Source of the DNA: Petroclostridium sp. X23
GTDB taxonomy: Bacteria > Bacillota > Clostridia > SK-Y3
NCBI RefSeq assembly: GCF_030013905.1
Contig: NZ_CP124862.1
Location: 2,545,051-2,609,050, forward strand
Length of the DNA stretch: 64,000 bases
Reading direction: 5' to 3'
The notes beneath the pieces are model-generated. The model searched no databases, was not told the DNA's origin, and saw nothing but the letters and a program-made list of their open reading frames with translations. Within the stretch, counting starts at the first letter, position 1, and the number at the start of each line of letters is the position of its first letter. Made by a program: the position numbers and the translations under genes. Shown here one piece after another: positions 36,253-46,082 of this stretch.

Positions 36253-36365
36253 GATAACGCCCCCTATAACAAAATAAAATCATCGTCTATATCTATTTTC
36301 TATATTTCTATCTATCCTATTACACATATATTTTATTATAGTGTATCTTTATCCAGACTGTCAAG

Positions 36366-36875
36366 CTAAAACTTCTGTCTTCTCAGTTTCTCCAATACTC
36401 TTAACGTATCCTCCCCCAGTCTGGAACCAATAGTATGGTCTTTTATACCCCGCTGTAAATATTTATGATCCATATCTTTATGTGATACTTTAACTTCTTC
36501 TTTTAATTCATTCGCCGACAATCGTGTAGCACCTTTGCTCAATATAATTGTTTGCTCTAAGAAATCCGACGTAGCTACACGAACAGTCTCACTTCTCCCG
36601 ATATCATGCACGAGCTTCTCGATATAATTATCCGCTGTCTCATTTTCTTTCGTATATACTACATCCACACCGGCATATATATCCTTCTTTTCAATGCTTC
36701 CTTTGACAAGATGCGCATCAAATACAACAATGACTTTATTTTTTTTATAGCCCTGATAATCCGCTAAAATCTCCAACAGCTTCCATCGGGCATTCTCAAG
36801 ATTATCTCTAGCCAATTTGGCCAACTCCGGCCACGCATTTATAATATTATAACCATCTATGATCAAGTACTCCAT
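36366..36875 (-). CDS. NYN-domain ribonuclease, YacP family
   Basis: A 169-residue protein with a PIN-like NYN fold: YLIIDGYNIINAWPEL at residues 3-18, VIVVFDAHLVKG (about 47-58), and acidic DVVYTKENETADNYIEKL with the metal-binding residues. In Bacillus the relative, Rae1/YacP, cleaves mRNA at the ribosome. It lies upstream of sigH, as in many Firmicutes. GAGGTG precedes the ATG. Confidence 0.9.
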   Translation of the reverse strand: MEYLIIDGYNIINAWPELAKLARDNLENARWKLLEILADYQGYKKNKVIVVFDAHLVKGSIEKKDIYAGVDVVYTKENETADNYIEKLVHDIGRSETVRVATSDFLEQTIILSKGATRLSANELKEEVKVSHKDMDHKYLQRGIKDHTIGSRLGEDTLRVLEKLRRQKF

Positions 36876-36889
36876 CTATTGCACCTCAT

Positions 36890-36970
36890 TAGTTCACGGT
36901 TCAAAGTTCACGGTTGACGGCTTAAAATATAAGACGCGGGGCGGCTCTCCAGTGATCCAAACCGTCCCCA
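36890..36970. repeat. GTGAACY repeat followed by a GGGACGGTT hairpin remnant
   Basis: TAGTTCACGGTTCAAAGTTC plus ACGG gives inverted heptad units. Then GGGGCGG ... CCGTCCCC (36937-36969) is a degraded relative of the hairpin at 59.6 kb. Nothing else is visible in the 256-bp gap. Confidence 0.55.
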
Positions 36971-37071
36971 TCTTTCTTTTTTTCCTCTTCACTTAATACA
37001 TTTAGTGTTGTTTATATAAAATATAAAAATAGTTTATCATTATTCTAACTTACAATAAAGTCATTTTCAAC

Positions 37072-37105
37072 ATAAAAAGAAGAACAACCAAACAGCTGCT
37101 CTTCT
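37072..37105 (-). terminator. Terminator of the YcdB/SLH gene
   Basis: AGAAGAGCA and TGTTCTTCT pair with one mismatch around an 11-nt loop, then TTTTTATG on the minus strand, 26 nt after the stop. Confidence 0.7.
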
Positions 37106-37131
37106 ATTATATCCGTACGGTATATTATTAT

Positions 37132-39465
37132 TTATTTCATGCTTCCAAGGGCCTTATACACTGTAGAAGCTACTTCGACCATGGTAGCATTATCTAAAGG
37201 CCTGAAAGCACCATTGTCTCCTTCAAAAATTCCAAGCCCTACCCCTATCGCTACATAGCCTATTCTATCCTTGCTTACCTGCTGTGCATCGGTAAAAGGA
37301 AGCTTAAAAATATCAGAAGATTTGGCAAGTTTATCATATTGAAGCATTTTAACAACCAATTGAGCCATTTCCTCCCGTGTAATGTTTACTTCTCTATTGA
37401 AAGGCTCTTCCGTGTTATCCAGAATACCATACATCACCGCCATTTGCAGGTATTTGTAATCATCGTGGTCCTGTTTTATATTCCTTATTTTCAGTGGTTC
37501 TGCACTTCTGAGCATATAAGGTTCATATCCCTTGGTATTGACCAGCATTTTAACCACGTCCATCCACGTAGCTTCTTTATCCATTTCAAATGCTTTAGGA
37601 TCAATAATGCCTTGGAAGGCCAATATGTTCAACTGTTTTTCTGCCCAATGTCCGTGAATTTTCTTTTCAAAATCGTTTTGTTGGGATTTGATTACTTCTC
37701 CATCATACCCTACTACTTCTCCGGTCAAAGCATCTACATACCCCATCTGATACCCACTCTGTGCAGGCTTGATTCTGTAAATAAGAACGACTTCCATCTG
37801 TGGTTTATTTAAGTCTTTACTCTTATTAACCGCCATATACGCCAATTGCAGCTTGCTGCTCTCAAAATAGATTTCTTCTGCTTTTTCTTCCCCCAGAACA
37901 CCCTCAACCGACGGGAACTGCGCATCTTCATCCCATCTGCATCTGATATCATTAATCATCCCGCTGTAGGCATCAAAGCCAATGGAAATTTGATTATTGG
38001 AATAAGGTACACCATTGACCATTCTCTGGAAGTTAAAATAAAAAGTTCTATCGACATACTGCTTATCATTGATATAGTGGATACTCTGCATATATATTTG
38101 CTTTGTGTCAATATCTTTTATCTTTTCGGGATAATACTTGCCAATCATCTCTATTGCTTTATCATAAGCTTTTTCCCATGTAAGCTTGGGCTGTTGTGTT
38201 GTATCCTGCATCTCAAAGTCATAGTGCCTGTATAAAGAAATCAATTGCCCGCTCTTCGCATCAATAGTAATCCGCCCGCCATAATCGTACCTCATGCTTC
38301 CTTCTTCTTTGCTGAATTGCGCGGACCATGACTTTTGCCCGTTAGTTTCCCAGTAATCGTTCTGTTCACTATAGCGCAATGATTCTATAGTATATCCGTC
38401 TCCGAACATTTTTTGCACAATGTCTGTCATTCGTTTACTGGCTTCATTCTGATCAATCTCTTTTACTGCCTTCGAAGTATTCTTTCTATATATTTTTTCT
38501 TTTTCTTCGCCAGTGATATCCTTTACTTTTTGTTCCGCCCTCTCTACTATGCCTAAGTCAGTCATTGTACCGCTTTTAGCATCAAGCACTCCCACATAAT
38601 AATCGTCGGCAGCCGATCCGGGAGCATATACCAATTTGATCTTCTTCGGTGGCTTTGAATAATCGTATCTGTCTCCATAGGGTATGTATTGCAATGACAT
38701 TTTTAGCTTCTCCCGGTATATTTCTTCCGCCTTTTCCTTGCTTATAACGTCTGTTCGTGAAGGAATATCCGCTTCATCATTCCACCGGCAGCTATAGGAG
38801 ATAATCCTCTTATCTACCCCATCAATTTCCACCGAGATATAATTTGCGTCAAAGGGTACACCGTCTATTTGTCTCACATATTTAAAGTAATATTCTGCCG
38901 ACCCTGTACCATATCGATATTGGGCAAACTCATCTTCCATCTGACTCAACTGCTTATATTTATCAGGATTCACTTTTTTTATAAAATCTTGTGCCAGTAC
39001 CTCTGCCTGCTCCTGTGTAATGGTAGCAATTCTTCTTGAATCTTGTCCGTGAAAATATTCATGCTTGCGGATATCGAATATTTTTCCTTTATTGGCATCA
39101 ATAGAAACATTAATGTTCACGCTTTTTTCTTCGTTATACATATGCCATTGTATATCCCATACAAATGTCTCTCTCAATTCATAGTCCTGCCGAAAACTTA
39201 TCTCCGTCTCATACTTTTTTTCATCAAGTTGGGTTCCAAAATAGTCTTTTAATGCTTTCAGAGCAATTGCTTTCGCCTCATCCTTGGAAATCTCCGCATT
39301 TTTTTCATCCACCGTACTTTGGGCCATTGCGGTTGCTCCGCTACTCACCTCACTCTGAACCCTCACCGCTTCACGTACCACCACCTGATCCGCAGAAACT
39401 GCCACTATATTCAAGCACAACAGCCCTGCAATAATCATCAGTGATACTATTCTCTTTCCAGTCAT
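37132..39465 (-). CDS. Exported YcdB/YcdC-domain protein with SLH anchor
   Basis: A 777-residue exported protein. Residues 1-26 are a signal peptide (IAGLLCLNIVAVSAD). Two repeats of the YcdB/YcdC-type domain follow, each with a PepSY-like segment (ISKDEAKAIALKALKDYF, LTWEKAYDKAIEMIGKYY) and a shared pattern of IPSRTDVISKEKAEEIYREK and PSVEGVLGEEKAEEIYFES. The C-terminus has three S-layer-homology units (HWAEKQLNILAFQGIID to VASTVYKAL). The role is unknown; it is cell-wall anchored. I start at 39465, 7 nt after GGAGG. Confidence 0.85.
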   Translation of the reverse strand: MTGKRIVSLMIIAGLLCLNIVAVSADQVVVREAVRVQSEVSSGATAMAQSTVDEKNAEISKDEAKAIALKALKDYFGTQLDEKKYETEISFRQDYELRETFVWDIQWHMYNEEKSVNINVSIDANKGKIFDIRKHEYFHGQDSRRIATITQEQAEVLAQDFIKKVNPDKYKQLSQMEDEFAQYRYGTGSAEYYFKYVRQIDGVPFDANYISVEIDGVDKRIISYSCRWNDEADIPSRTDVISKEKAEEIYREKLKMSLQYIPYGDRYDYSKPPKKIKLVYAPGSAADDYYVGVLDAKSGTMTDLGIVERAEQKVKDITGEEKEKIYRKNTSKAVKEIDQNEASKRMTDIVQKMFGDGYTIESLRYSEQNDYWETNGQKSWSAQFSKEEGSMRYDYGGRITIDAKSGQLISLYRHYDFEMQDTTQQPKLTWEKAYDKAIEMIGKYYPEKIKDIDTKQIYMQSIHYINDKQYVDRTFYFNFQRMVNGVPYSNNQISIGFDAYSGMINDIRCRWDEDAQFPSVEGVLGEEKAEEIYFESSKLQLAYMAVNKSKDLNKPQMEVVLIYRIKPAQSGYQMGYVDALTGEVVGYDGEVIKSQQNDFEKKIHGHWAEKQLNILAFQGIIDPKAFEMDKEATWMDVVKMLVNTKGYEPYMLRSAEPLKIRNIKQDHDDYKYLQMAVMYGILDNTEEPFNREVNITREEMAQLVVKMLQYDKLAKSSDIFKLPFTDAQQVSKDRIGYVAIGVGLGIFEGDNGAFRPLDNATMVEVASTVYKALGSMK

Positions 39466-39615
39466 TTTCATCCCTCCATTGAGTAAATAATGTCACATTA
39501 CCTATATTATTACTTATTTCCCATACTAACAACAAATATGGAATAATTGTAAATCAAATGTAACATTCCCCCGCAACAACCATTGTTTATACGCCACTAC
39601 CTCAGATTACCAATG

Positions 39616-39638
39616 CGGACGCCCAATGGGCGTTCCTA
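39616..39638. repeat. GC-rich hairpin
   Basis: GGACGCCC and GGGCGTTC pair around AAT. It is a single member of the GC-rich hairpin family. Confidence 0.55.
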
Positions 39639-39754
39639 CAATAATGCCGTCCACAGGATTCAGCGGAAAATATCCTCGAGTAGTAAACAAAAAAATGAGG
39701 AATGAAATCCTATACTTCCCATCCCTCATCATGCAGCACGTATTATCAACTAAT

Positions 39755-39838
39755 AATTATTCACTATTCATTATTCACTATTCATTATTCACTATTCATT
39801 ATTCACTATTCATTATTCACTATTCATTATTCACTACT
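39755..39838. repeat. Tandem array of TATTCAC/TATTCAT 7-bp units
   Basis: Alternating TATTCAC and TATTCAT units give about eleven 7-bp copies, nearly perfect over 80 bp, in the 423-bp gap between the YcdB/SLH gene and rlmB. It is the longest array in the window, in one orientation only. Confidence 0.9.
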
Positions 39839-39862
39839 TACCATTGCCTCTGGTTTTCATTG

Positions 39863-39890
39863 TACAATGTCCATTGTCCATTGTACATTA
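39863..39890. repeat. TGGACAA 7-bp repeat, palindromic ends
   Basis: TGTACAATGTCCATTGTCCA then TTGTACA: 7-bp units bounded by TGTACAATG and CATTGTACA. Same unit as the array translated in the HAD gene at 26.5 kb. Confidence 0.7.
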
Positions 39891-39894
39891 TCTA

Positions 39895-40740
39895 TCATCC
39901 GTTTCTCTGCTTTACCACTTCATACATCAAAACGGCTCCTGCCACAGATGCATTCAAAGAAGTAATTTTACCCTTCATAGGAATCTTCACCAAAAAGTCG
40001 CACTTTTCCTTAATAAGACGTCCTACGCCCTCTCCCTCACTGCCGATAACTAAACCGATAGGTCCTTTTAGATCAGCGTCATAAAAGTTTTTATCACCAT
40101 TCATATCCGCTCCTACTATCCAGATCCCTTGTTCTTTCAACTTATCGATAGTCTGTCCAAGATTGGTTACACGGGCTACCGGCACATATTCAATGGCTCC
40201 GGCAGAGGCTTTTGCAACCGCAGCGGTCAATCCTACCGCTCTTCTTTTAGGAATAATCACACCATGTACCCCAGCAGCGTCTGCAGTACGAAGGATGGAG
40301 CCTAAATTATGAGGATCGTTCACCTCATCCACCAGTATGACGAAAGGATGCTCTCCCTTTTGTGCAGCTTTCTCCAGAATATCTTCTGCTTCCACATATT
40401 GCTGCATGGATACAAAAGCGATAACCCCCTGATGAGCCCGAGTGGAAGAAAGACTGTCCAACTTCTGTCTTTCCACTTCTTGTACGATTATCCTTTTTTC
40501 TTTTGCCATGGCAATGATTTTAACAATAGAACCTTCTCTTTCACCCTTTTGGATAAATATCTTATTGATTTCTCTTCCTGACTTTAATGCTTCCATCACA
40601 GGGTTTCTGCCTTCCAATTTATCCTGCACTTCCTCAGAAGCAATATCTTCTTCTTTGACTATTTGCTTTTTACCCTTACCTGTATCTTTCCTTGTGATCT
40701 CATTATTTCTGCTATCTTTTCTAAAAGGCGGTCTTTTCAT
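39895..40740 (-). CDS. rlmB: 23S rRNA 2'-O-methyltransferase (SpoU/TrmH family)
   Basis: A 281-residue SPOUT methyltransferase with a substrate-binding N-terminal domain (LEGRNPVMEALKSGREI, HQGVIAFV) and the knotted catalytic part: LVDEVNDPHNLGSILRTADAAG, GLVIGSEGEGVGRL and IPMKGKITSLNASVAGAVLMYE. It modifies a guanosine in 23S rRNA; RlmB is the most likely member. A basic extension of about 45 residues precedes the domain. It is usually next to yacP and sigH, but here the YcdB/SLH gene lies between. Confidence 0.92.
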   Translation of the reverse strand: MKRPPFRKDSRNNEITRKDTGKGKKQIVKEEDIASEEVQDKLEGRNPVMEALKSGREINKIFIQKGEREGSIVKIIAMAKEKRIIVQEVERQKLDSLSSTRAHQGVIAFVSMQQYVEAEDILEKAAQKGEHPFVILVDEVNDPHNLGSILRTADAAGVHGVIIPKRRAVGLTAAVAKASAGAIEYVPVARVTNLGQTIDKLKEQGIWIVGADMNGDKNFYDADLKGPIGLVIGSEGEGVGRLIKEKCDFLVKIPMKGKITSLNASVAGAVLMYEVVKQRNG

Positions 40741-40820
40741 AGCTGTCTTCCTCTTTCTGTATATTATGATGTTTATAATTAAGTATAAATGAAAATCATA
40801 TAATTCTCAATCATCTATTG

Positions 40821-43484
40821 TTATTTCTTTGTAAGAGCTTTTCCTATTTCAACCACTATCAATGGCGCAATTGCTAAACCTAATACCGTGAGCCACTGCG
40901 TTGAATTCAATGGAACCACTTTAAAAATATCACTTAATCCCGGTATGATATCCACCGAAATTTGTAATAAAACCGATATTCCGACTGCTCCTAGCATAAA
41001 ACGGTTTGTAAATAAACCCACTTTAAACAGTGAACTGTGTGAACGTACATTAAACGCATGCACCAACTGTGATAGTGCCAATGTTAAAAATGCCATTGTC
41101 CTTCCTACTAAAAGACTTTGTTCCGGACTCTGTCCAGCAGATAAAACCTGCTGTCCTGCTAAAAAAGCTGCTAATGTAAGCGCTCCAACCATAAATCCTT
41201 GCATCCCGATAATTGCTGCTAATCCATCGGCGAAGATACTTTTCTTAGGATCCCTAGGCGGCCTTCCCATAACATCCTCAGCTACCGGCTCAACACCTAG
41301 CGCCAGCGCGGGCAAACTATCTGTGACCAGATTCACCCACAGTATATGGATGGGTAGCAGCGGTGCGTCCCAATTCAACAGCATTGCAATAAATAATGTT
41401 ATAATTTCTCCAATGTTACAGGAAAGCAAAAACTGTATAGACTTTTGTATATTGTCAAAGATTCCCCGACCTTCTCTAACAGCTTCCACGATGGTGGCAA
41501 AATTGTCATCGGTCAGTACCATATGTGCCGCTCCTTTTGCCACATCCGTGCCGGTAATCCCCATGGCACAACCGATATTGGCACTCTTTAATGCAGGAGC
41601 ATCATTTACACCGTCTCCCGTCATTGCAACAATTTGTCCTTTTGCCTGCCATGCTTTAACAATCTTTACCTTATGTTCCGGTGACACTCTGGCGTAAACC
41701 GAATATCGGTCTATATGTTCATTTAAAAATTGCTGATCCAGCTCATCCAATTCCGCACCTGTCAAAGCTTCTTGATTGTTTTGAAGTATTCCGAGTTTTT
41801 TTGCGATTGCCACTGCTGTCGCTTTATGGTCTCCTGTAATCATGACAGCCTTTATTCCTGCTTTCTTACACAATCTGACCGCCTCTTTGGCTTCTTCCCG
41901 TGGAGGATCAATCATTCCTATCAATCCTACAAACGTCAAGTTATTTTCCATCGTATCGGTACTTACTTCTTCAGGAATGGATGTAATGTCTTTAAATGCC
42001 ACTCCCAACACTCTCAAAGCTTTATCCGCCATATTGCTGTTTGCCTTTTCAATATTGCTGATCTGTTTGACATCCTTATTGACAATATCTCCGTTTTCCC
42101 ATACACTGGCACAACGTCCTACAAGCACATCAGGTGCTCCCTTTGTAATTATTCTATACCCTTCGTCAATTTTATGAATGGTAGTCATTAGTTTTCTATC
42201 CGAGTCAAAGGGAATTTCCTTAACCCGCGGCATGCTTTCTTCCAATTGTCCTTTATTTTTCCCCATCTTTGCAGCTGCAATCACAAGCGCAGTTTCCGTA
42301 GGGTCTCCTACCGCATCCCATTCATTATCCACTTTCTCCAGTTTTGAGTCATTACATAGACTAGCCATCTCCAATATTATTGATACAGCAGATTGTTCTT
42401 CCGTCTTAATATCGCTGCTTAATTCCCATGTTTTAAAAGATGTCGCCAGTTCCACCACTGTCATTTTGTTTTGCGTAAGGGTTCCCGTCTTATCAGAGCA
42501 GATGACCGAGGCACTTCCTAGCGTTTCAACAGCAGGCAGTTTTCGAATAATAGCATGTTTTTTAACCATTCGCTGTACACCCACTGCTAATACAATGGTT
42601 ACAACAGCAGGCAGACCTTCAGGTATGGCTGCAACAGCTAAACTGACCGCAGTTAAAAACATTTCAAAAACATCTCTTTTTTGCAGCACCCCTAATCCAA
42701 ATATTGCAGCACATATGATTAATGCAACAATACCTAGCATCTTCCCAAGCTGGGATAATTTTTGCTGCAATGGTGTAGCTGCGTCTTGCTCTATCAAAAT
42801 CATACCGGCTATTTTTCCTACTTCAGTGCTCATTCCGGTTTCCACCACAATTGCACTTCCTCTGCCATAAGTAATGACACTGCTGGAAGCAACCATATTC
42901 TTTCTATCTCCTAAAGGAATGCTCTCTTCTGTAATGAGTTCCGCATTTTTTTCAACCGGCACTGATTCTCCTGTAAGTGCTGATTCTTCGACTTTCAGGT
43001 TTGCCGCTTCTATTAATCTGGCATCGGCAGGTACAAAATCGCCCGCTTCCAGATAGATAATATCTCCCGGCACCAAATCTCTAGCTGCTACCGACATGAC
43101 ACGGGCATTTCTTAGCACCTTGGCATTAGGCGCAGATAACTTTTTGAGAGCTTCCAGGGATTTTTCCGCTTTACTTTCCTGCACTACACCCAATACTGCA
43201 TTTAATGTTACAATGGCTAAAATGATAACGGCATCGGCTTTTTCATGGGATAAGAATGAAATAATCGCCGCAATCAGCAGGATAATAACCATAAAGTCCT
43301 TAAATTGGTCCAGAAATTTTCCTAGTAAAGTCTTCCCTTTTTTTTGCTCAATTTCGTTATACCCGAACTTTTTTATCTTTTCTTCTACTTTGCTATCGTT
43401 CAGTCCTTGATGGATGTCACTATCTAATTCTGAAACGATATCTTTTATCTCCCGGTTATGCCAGAATCTCTCATCCATAGCCAT
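40821..43484 (-). CDS. Calcium-translocating P-type ATPase
   Basis: An 887-residue P2A-type ATPase. The phosphorylation motif is CSDKTGTLTQNKM, the actuator motif is LTGESVPVEK and the hinge GDGVNDAPALK. Ten membrane helices, with PEGLPAVVTIVLAVG (the Ca2+ site helix 4) and NLVTDSLPALALG (helix 6). Cation-transporting N- and C-terminal domains are complete. It exports Ca2+ from the cytoplasm. I use ATG 43484, 6 nt after AAGGAG. Confidence 0.95.
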   Translation of the reverse strand: MAMDERFWHNREIKDIVSELDSDIHQGLNDSKVEEKIKKFGYNEIEQKKGKTLLGKFLDQFKDFMVIILLIAAIISFLSHEKADAVIILAIVTLNAVLGVVQESKAEKSLEALKKLSAPNAKVLRNARVMSVAARDLVPGDIIYLEAGDFVPADARLIEAANLKVEESALTGESVPVEKNAELITEESIPLGDRKNMVASSSVITYGRGSAIVVETGMSTEVGKIAGMILIEQDAATPLQQKLSQLGKMLGIVALIICAAIFGLGVLQKRDVFEMFLTAVSLAVAAIPEGLPAVVTIVLAVGVQRMVKKHAIIRKLPAVETLGSASVICSDKTGTLTQNKMTVVELATSFKTWELSSDIKTEEQSAVSIILEMASLCNDSKLEKVDNEWDAVGDPTETALVIAAAKMGKNKGQLEESMPRVKEIPFDSDRKLMTTIHKIDEGYRIITKGAPDVLVGRCASVWENGDIVNKDVKQISNIEKANSNMADKALRVLGVAFKDITSIPEEVSTDTMENNLTFVGLIGMIDPPREEAKEAVRLCKKAGIKAVMITGDHKATAVAIAKKLGILQNNQEALTGAELDELDQQFLNEHIDRYSVYARVSPEHKVKIVKAWQAKGQIVAMTGDGVNDAPALKSANIGCAMGITGTDVAKGAAHMVLTDDNFATIVEAVREGRGIFDNIQKSIQFLLSCNIGEIITLFIAMLLNWDAPLLPIHILWVNLVTDSLPALALGVEPVAEDVMGRPPRDPKKSIFADGLAAIIGMQGFMVGALTLAAFLAGQQVLSAGQSPEQSLLVGRTMAFLTLALSQLVHAFNVRSHSSLFKVGLFTNRFMLGAVGISVLLQISVDIIPGLSDIFKVVPLNSTQWLTVLGLAIAPLIVVEIGKALTKK

Positions 43485-43615
43485 GTCACACTCCTTGTTG
43501 TTATGATACAAATATATTTATACCACATTCATGCCTATTATATGCCTTGAGATATTTCAGCGACAAGTGTCTAAGTTTGAAGTTTGTTATTTTATTACGG
43601 CCACAAGAGGAACAG

Positions 43616-43690
43616 TTCGAGAGTACTGAAAAAGTGCCTCATCGGTCAGTCGCAAAGGATGGGCAGACACAAGGCCTGCCCCTACACTTA
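43616..43690. repeat. Two adjacent short repeat remnants
   Basis: GGAACAGTTCGAGAGTACTG to about 43650 is the relative of 19779-19815. GGGCAG ... CTGCCCC (43660-43682) is a GC-rich hairpin remnant. Both are in the 324-bp gap between thrB and the ATPase gene. Confidence 0.5.
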
Positions 43691-43726
43691 AACACAGTAC
43701 TCATCACCTATTGTTCCAGCCAAATG

Positions 43727-43770
43727 TAAAAGCCTTTACTACATACATTTCTAATATGTAAAAAGGCTTT
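43727..43770 (-). terminator. Terminator after thrB
   Basis: AAAGCCTTTTTAC and GTAAAGGCTTT pair around a loop of about 17 nt; T-rich sequence follows on the minus strand. About 38 nt after the thrB stop. Confidence 0.7.
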
Positions 43771-43792
43771 ATTAGGTTTATTTTCTGTATTT

Positions 43793-43822
43793 AATTATTC
43801 ACTATTCATTATTCATTATTAA
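43793..43822. repeat. TATTCAC 7-bp repeat over the thrB stop
   Basis: AATTATTCACTATTCATTAT and TCATTATTAA, about four units. It supplies the last codons (N-N-E) and TAA stop of thrB. Confidence 0.75.
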
Positions 43823-44714
43823 CTGATATTTTAACTCCTTCATTATCCGGACTGATCATCTCAACTGTCCAATCAGGCACCTTTTGTTTTAGCTGCTTGC
43901 TTACTTCTATTTTAAAATCCTGATAATTTTTATCAAGTATAGCAATAAGGGTAGGTCCTGCACCACTTAAGAAAACACCCTTTGCTCCATTTTTCCTGCT
44001 TATCTCAAATATCTCTTTCATCCCAGGAATGAATTTTTCCCGATATGGCTGATGCAGTTTGTCCTCTACAGCCATGGTAATATTTTTTAAGTTCCCTGTG
44101 ATAAGCGAAGCGGCCATTAAGGCTGCTCTTCCTGTATTAAACACACCGTCACTGTGCGGAATGGTATCCGGAAGTATTTTCCTAGCTTTCTTGGTAGCCA
44201 ATGTGAAATTCGGAATAAATACAGCAAACTGTAATATCTCCGAAAGGGCAGTCCTTACATAATGCACATCCTCTTTATCCTGCACCGCTACTACCATCCC
44301 TCCCAGAATAGCAGGCGTTGAATTGTCCGGATGTCCTTCTATTTGCGCAGCAATACGGATCAGTTCTTCTTTTCTTAATTGATTGCCGGATAATGCGTTG
44401 GCCGCAAAAAGACCACCCACTACGCAGGCAGAACTACTGCCCAATCCCCGTGTTACCGGTATTTTATTTTCCATATTTATTCTTAGTCCTTTGGGGTAAT
44501 ATCCCACTTTTTCAAAAATCTTAACCATAGATTGATAAACAAGATTTTTTTCGTCCTTGGGCAAAAATTTTGCTGTATCATCCGATATGTTTATTTCCAA
44601 TCCGCTTGAAATCTCTTGTACATCAATGGAGTTATATACTTGCAGAGCAAATCCCATACAATCAAATCCCGGGCCAAGATTAGCGCTTGTTGCGGGAACT
44701 TTTACTGAAATCAT
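43809..44714 (-). CDS. thrB: Homoserine kinase
   Basis: A 301-residue GHMP kinase that phosphorylates homoserine on the way to threonine. The ATP motif is PVTRGLGSSSACVVGG near residues 84-99; GPGFDCMGFAL near the start and LSGAGPTLIAIL near 243-254 complete the family signature. GGAGG precedes the ATG. It follows hom. The last codons come from a 7-bp repeat. A second possible homoserine kinase (apgM-like) lies at 48.5 kb. Confidence 0.97.
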   Translation of the reverse strand: MISVKVPATSANLGPGFDCMGFALQVYNSIDVQEISSGLEINISDDTAKFLPKDEKNLVYQSMVKIFEKVGYYPKGLRINMENKIPVTRGLGSSSACVVGGLFAANALSGNQLRKEELIRIAAQIEGHPDNSTPAILGGMVVAVQDKEDVHYVRTALSEILQFAVFIPNFTLATKKARKILPDTIPHSDGVFNTGRAALMAASLITGNLKNITMAVEDKLHQPYREKFIPGMKEIFEISRKNGAKGVFLSGAGPTLIAILDKNYQDFKIEVSKQLKQKVPDWTVEMISPDNEGVKISVNNE

Positions 44715-44755
44715 TCAACTCCTCCAGTTTAACAGTAATCAATAATATATTGCTT

Positions 44756-44800
44756 TAGTGGGAGAGCATTAAATTCCCCACTATTCTCTCCTCACTTAAC
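44756..44800. repeat. GTGGGGA repeat element, compact hairpin
   Basis: AGTGGGAGAGC and ATTCTCTCCTCACTTA face each other with TTCCCCACT between. It separates hom from thrB. Confidence 0.55.
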
Positions 44801-44815
44801 AATTTTGATTATTTC

Positions 44816-46066
44816 TTATTCTTTATCAACACGAATTACGCTATGCACCGAATTAACAAAAGGTAAGTTATTAAGACTGTTTAACACATTTTTCAAATCT
44901 TTTTCCTTTTTCTCAGGCGTCACAAACGCTACTTCATCTTCTGTACTGGGATTATCAATAGAGATAAAACTGCATTTCCCCAACATCTTACTTATAGTAT
45001 TGATCACGGCCGGCTTGTCATCTGTTTTAACTCTAACAAAATAACTTGTATTGCTTTCCCCGATATCCATTAAAATCTCACGCTCGGATTTCTTCCATAT
45101 AAATCTGTTGTTCCTGTCAATGTGCTTTGTAATATCTATCACATCTGCTACTACTGCACTCGCTGTAGGCAATTTACCCGCACCTCTCCCGTAAAACATA
45201 ACATCGCCAATCGCATCACCTTTTACAAGGATCCCATTAAACACATCTTCAACTCCTGCGAGAGGATGCTCCTTAGGTATCATCATCGGACTTACACGGG
45301 CACAAACTTTATCTCCAACCTTTTTGCTTATACCCAGCAGTTTAATCACACTGCCCATTTCCTCTGCATATTCAACATCCTCCAGGCTGATTTTGGTAAT
45401 TCCTTCAGTATGGATTTGATCGGAATCTACATGATGGCCAAATGCAAGAGAAGACAAAATGGCTATTTTTCTGCATGCATCATGCCCTTCCACATCTGCC
45501 GCAGGATTTCTTTCAGCGTATCCTTTTTCCTGCGCGTCCTTGAGAGCATTCTCAAAACTTTGTCCTGCTTTAATCATTTGGGTCAAAATATAATTTGTCG
45601 TTCCGTTTAGAATACCCATGATTTCTGTTATTTGATTGGCCGCAAGACATTGGTTAAGAGGTCTGATAATTGGTATGCCTCCACCTACACTTGCTTCAAA
45701 CATATAATTGATATTTTTTTCTTCCGCGATAGAAAGCAATTCAGAACCGTGAGTTGCGACTAACTCCTTATTTGAGGTAACTACATGCTTTCCTGATAAT
45801 AATGCTCTTTTTGTGAATGTATACGCCGGTTCTACCCCACCCATTACTTCTACTACGATACTAACCTCATCATCATTGAGGATGTCTTCAATGTCTTTAG
45901 TAAATAAATCTCTGTCAGGATGATCAGGAAAATCTCTAATATCCAATATATGCTTTACAACGATTTGTTCTCCTGCTTTTTTACTTATACTTTCTCCATT
46001 CTTACGTATAACTTCAACGACTCCCGACCCAACTGTACCAAAACCTAAAACTGCAATTTTAACCAT
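44816..46066 (-). CDS. hom: Homoserine dehydrogenase
   Basis: A 416-residue enzyme reducing aspartate semialdehyde to homoserine. The NAD(P) motif GFGTVGSGV is at about residues 7-15; catalytic GGGIPIIRPL and ATGRNPAADVEG-like AERNPAADVEGHDACRK are intact. A C-terminal ACT domain (about residues 335-416) should give threonine feedback. ATG 46066 follows GGAGGGG by 6 nt. It leads into thrB, with an ACT regulator gene upstream. Confidence 0.97.
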   Translation of the reverse strand: MVKIAVLGFGTVGSGVVEVIRKNGESISKKAGEQIVVKHILDIRDFPDHPDRDLFTKDIEDILNDDEVSIVVEVMGGVEPAYTFTKRALLSGKHVVTSNKELVATHGSELLSIAEEKNINYMFEASVGGGIPIIRPLNQCLAANQITEIMGILNGTTNYILTQMIKAGQSFENALKDAQEKGYAERNPAADVEGHDACRKIAILSSLAFGHHVDSDQIHTEGITKISLEDVEYAEEMGSVIKLLGISKKVGDKVCARVSPMMIPKEHPLAGVEDVFNGILVKGDAIGDVMFYGRGAGKLPTASAVVADVIDITKHIDRNNRFIWKKSEREILMDIGESNTSYFVRVKTDDKPAVINTISKMLGKCSFISIDNPSTEDEVAFVTPEKKEKDLKNVLNSLNNLPFVNSVHSVIRVDKE

Positions 46067-46082
46067 GTAAACCCCTCCGTTT

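Noticed and set aside
39472..39894. CRISPR array
   Set aside because: The repeats are 7-bp units in direct tandem with no unique spacers of uniform length.
39702..39965. Open frames with repeated Y-S-L-F-I-I-H pattern
   Set aside because: They are translations of the TATTCAC tandem array and have no ribosome site or homologous look.
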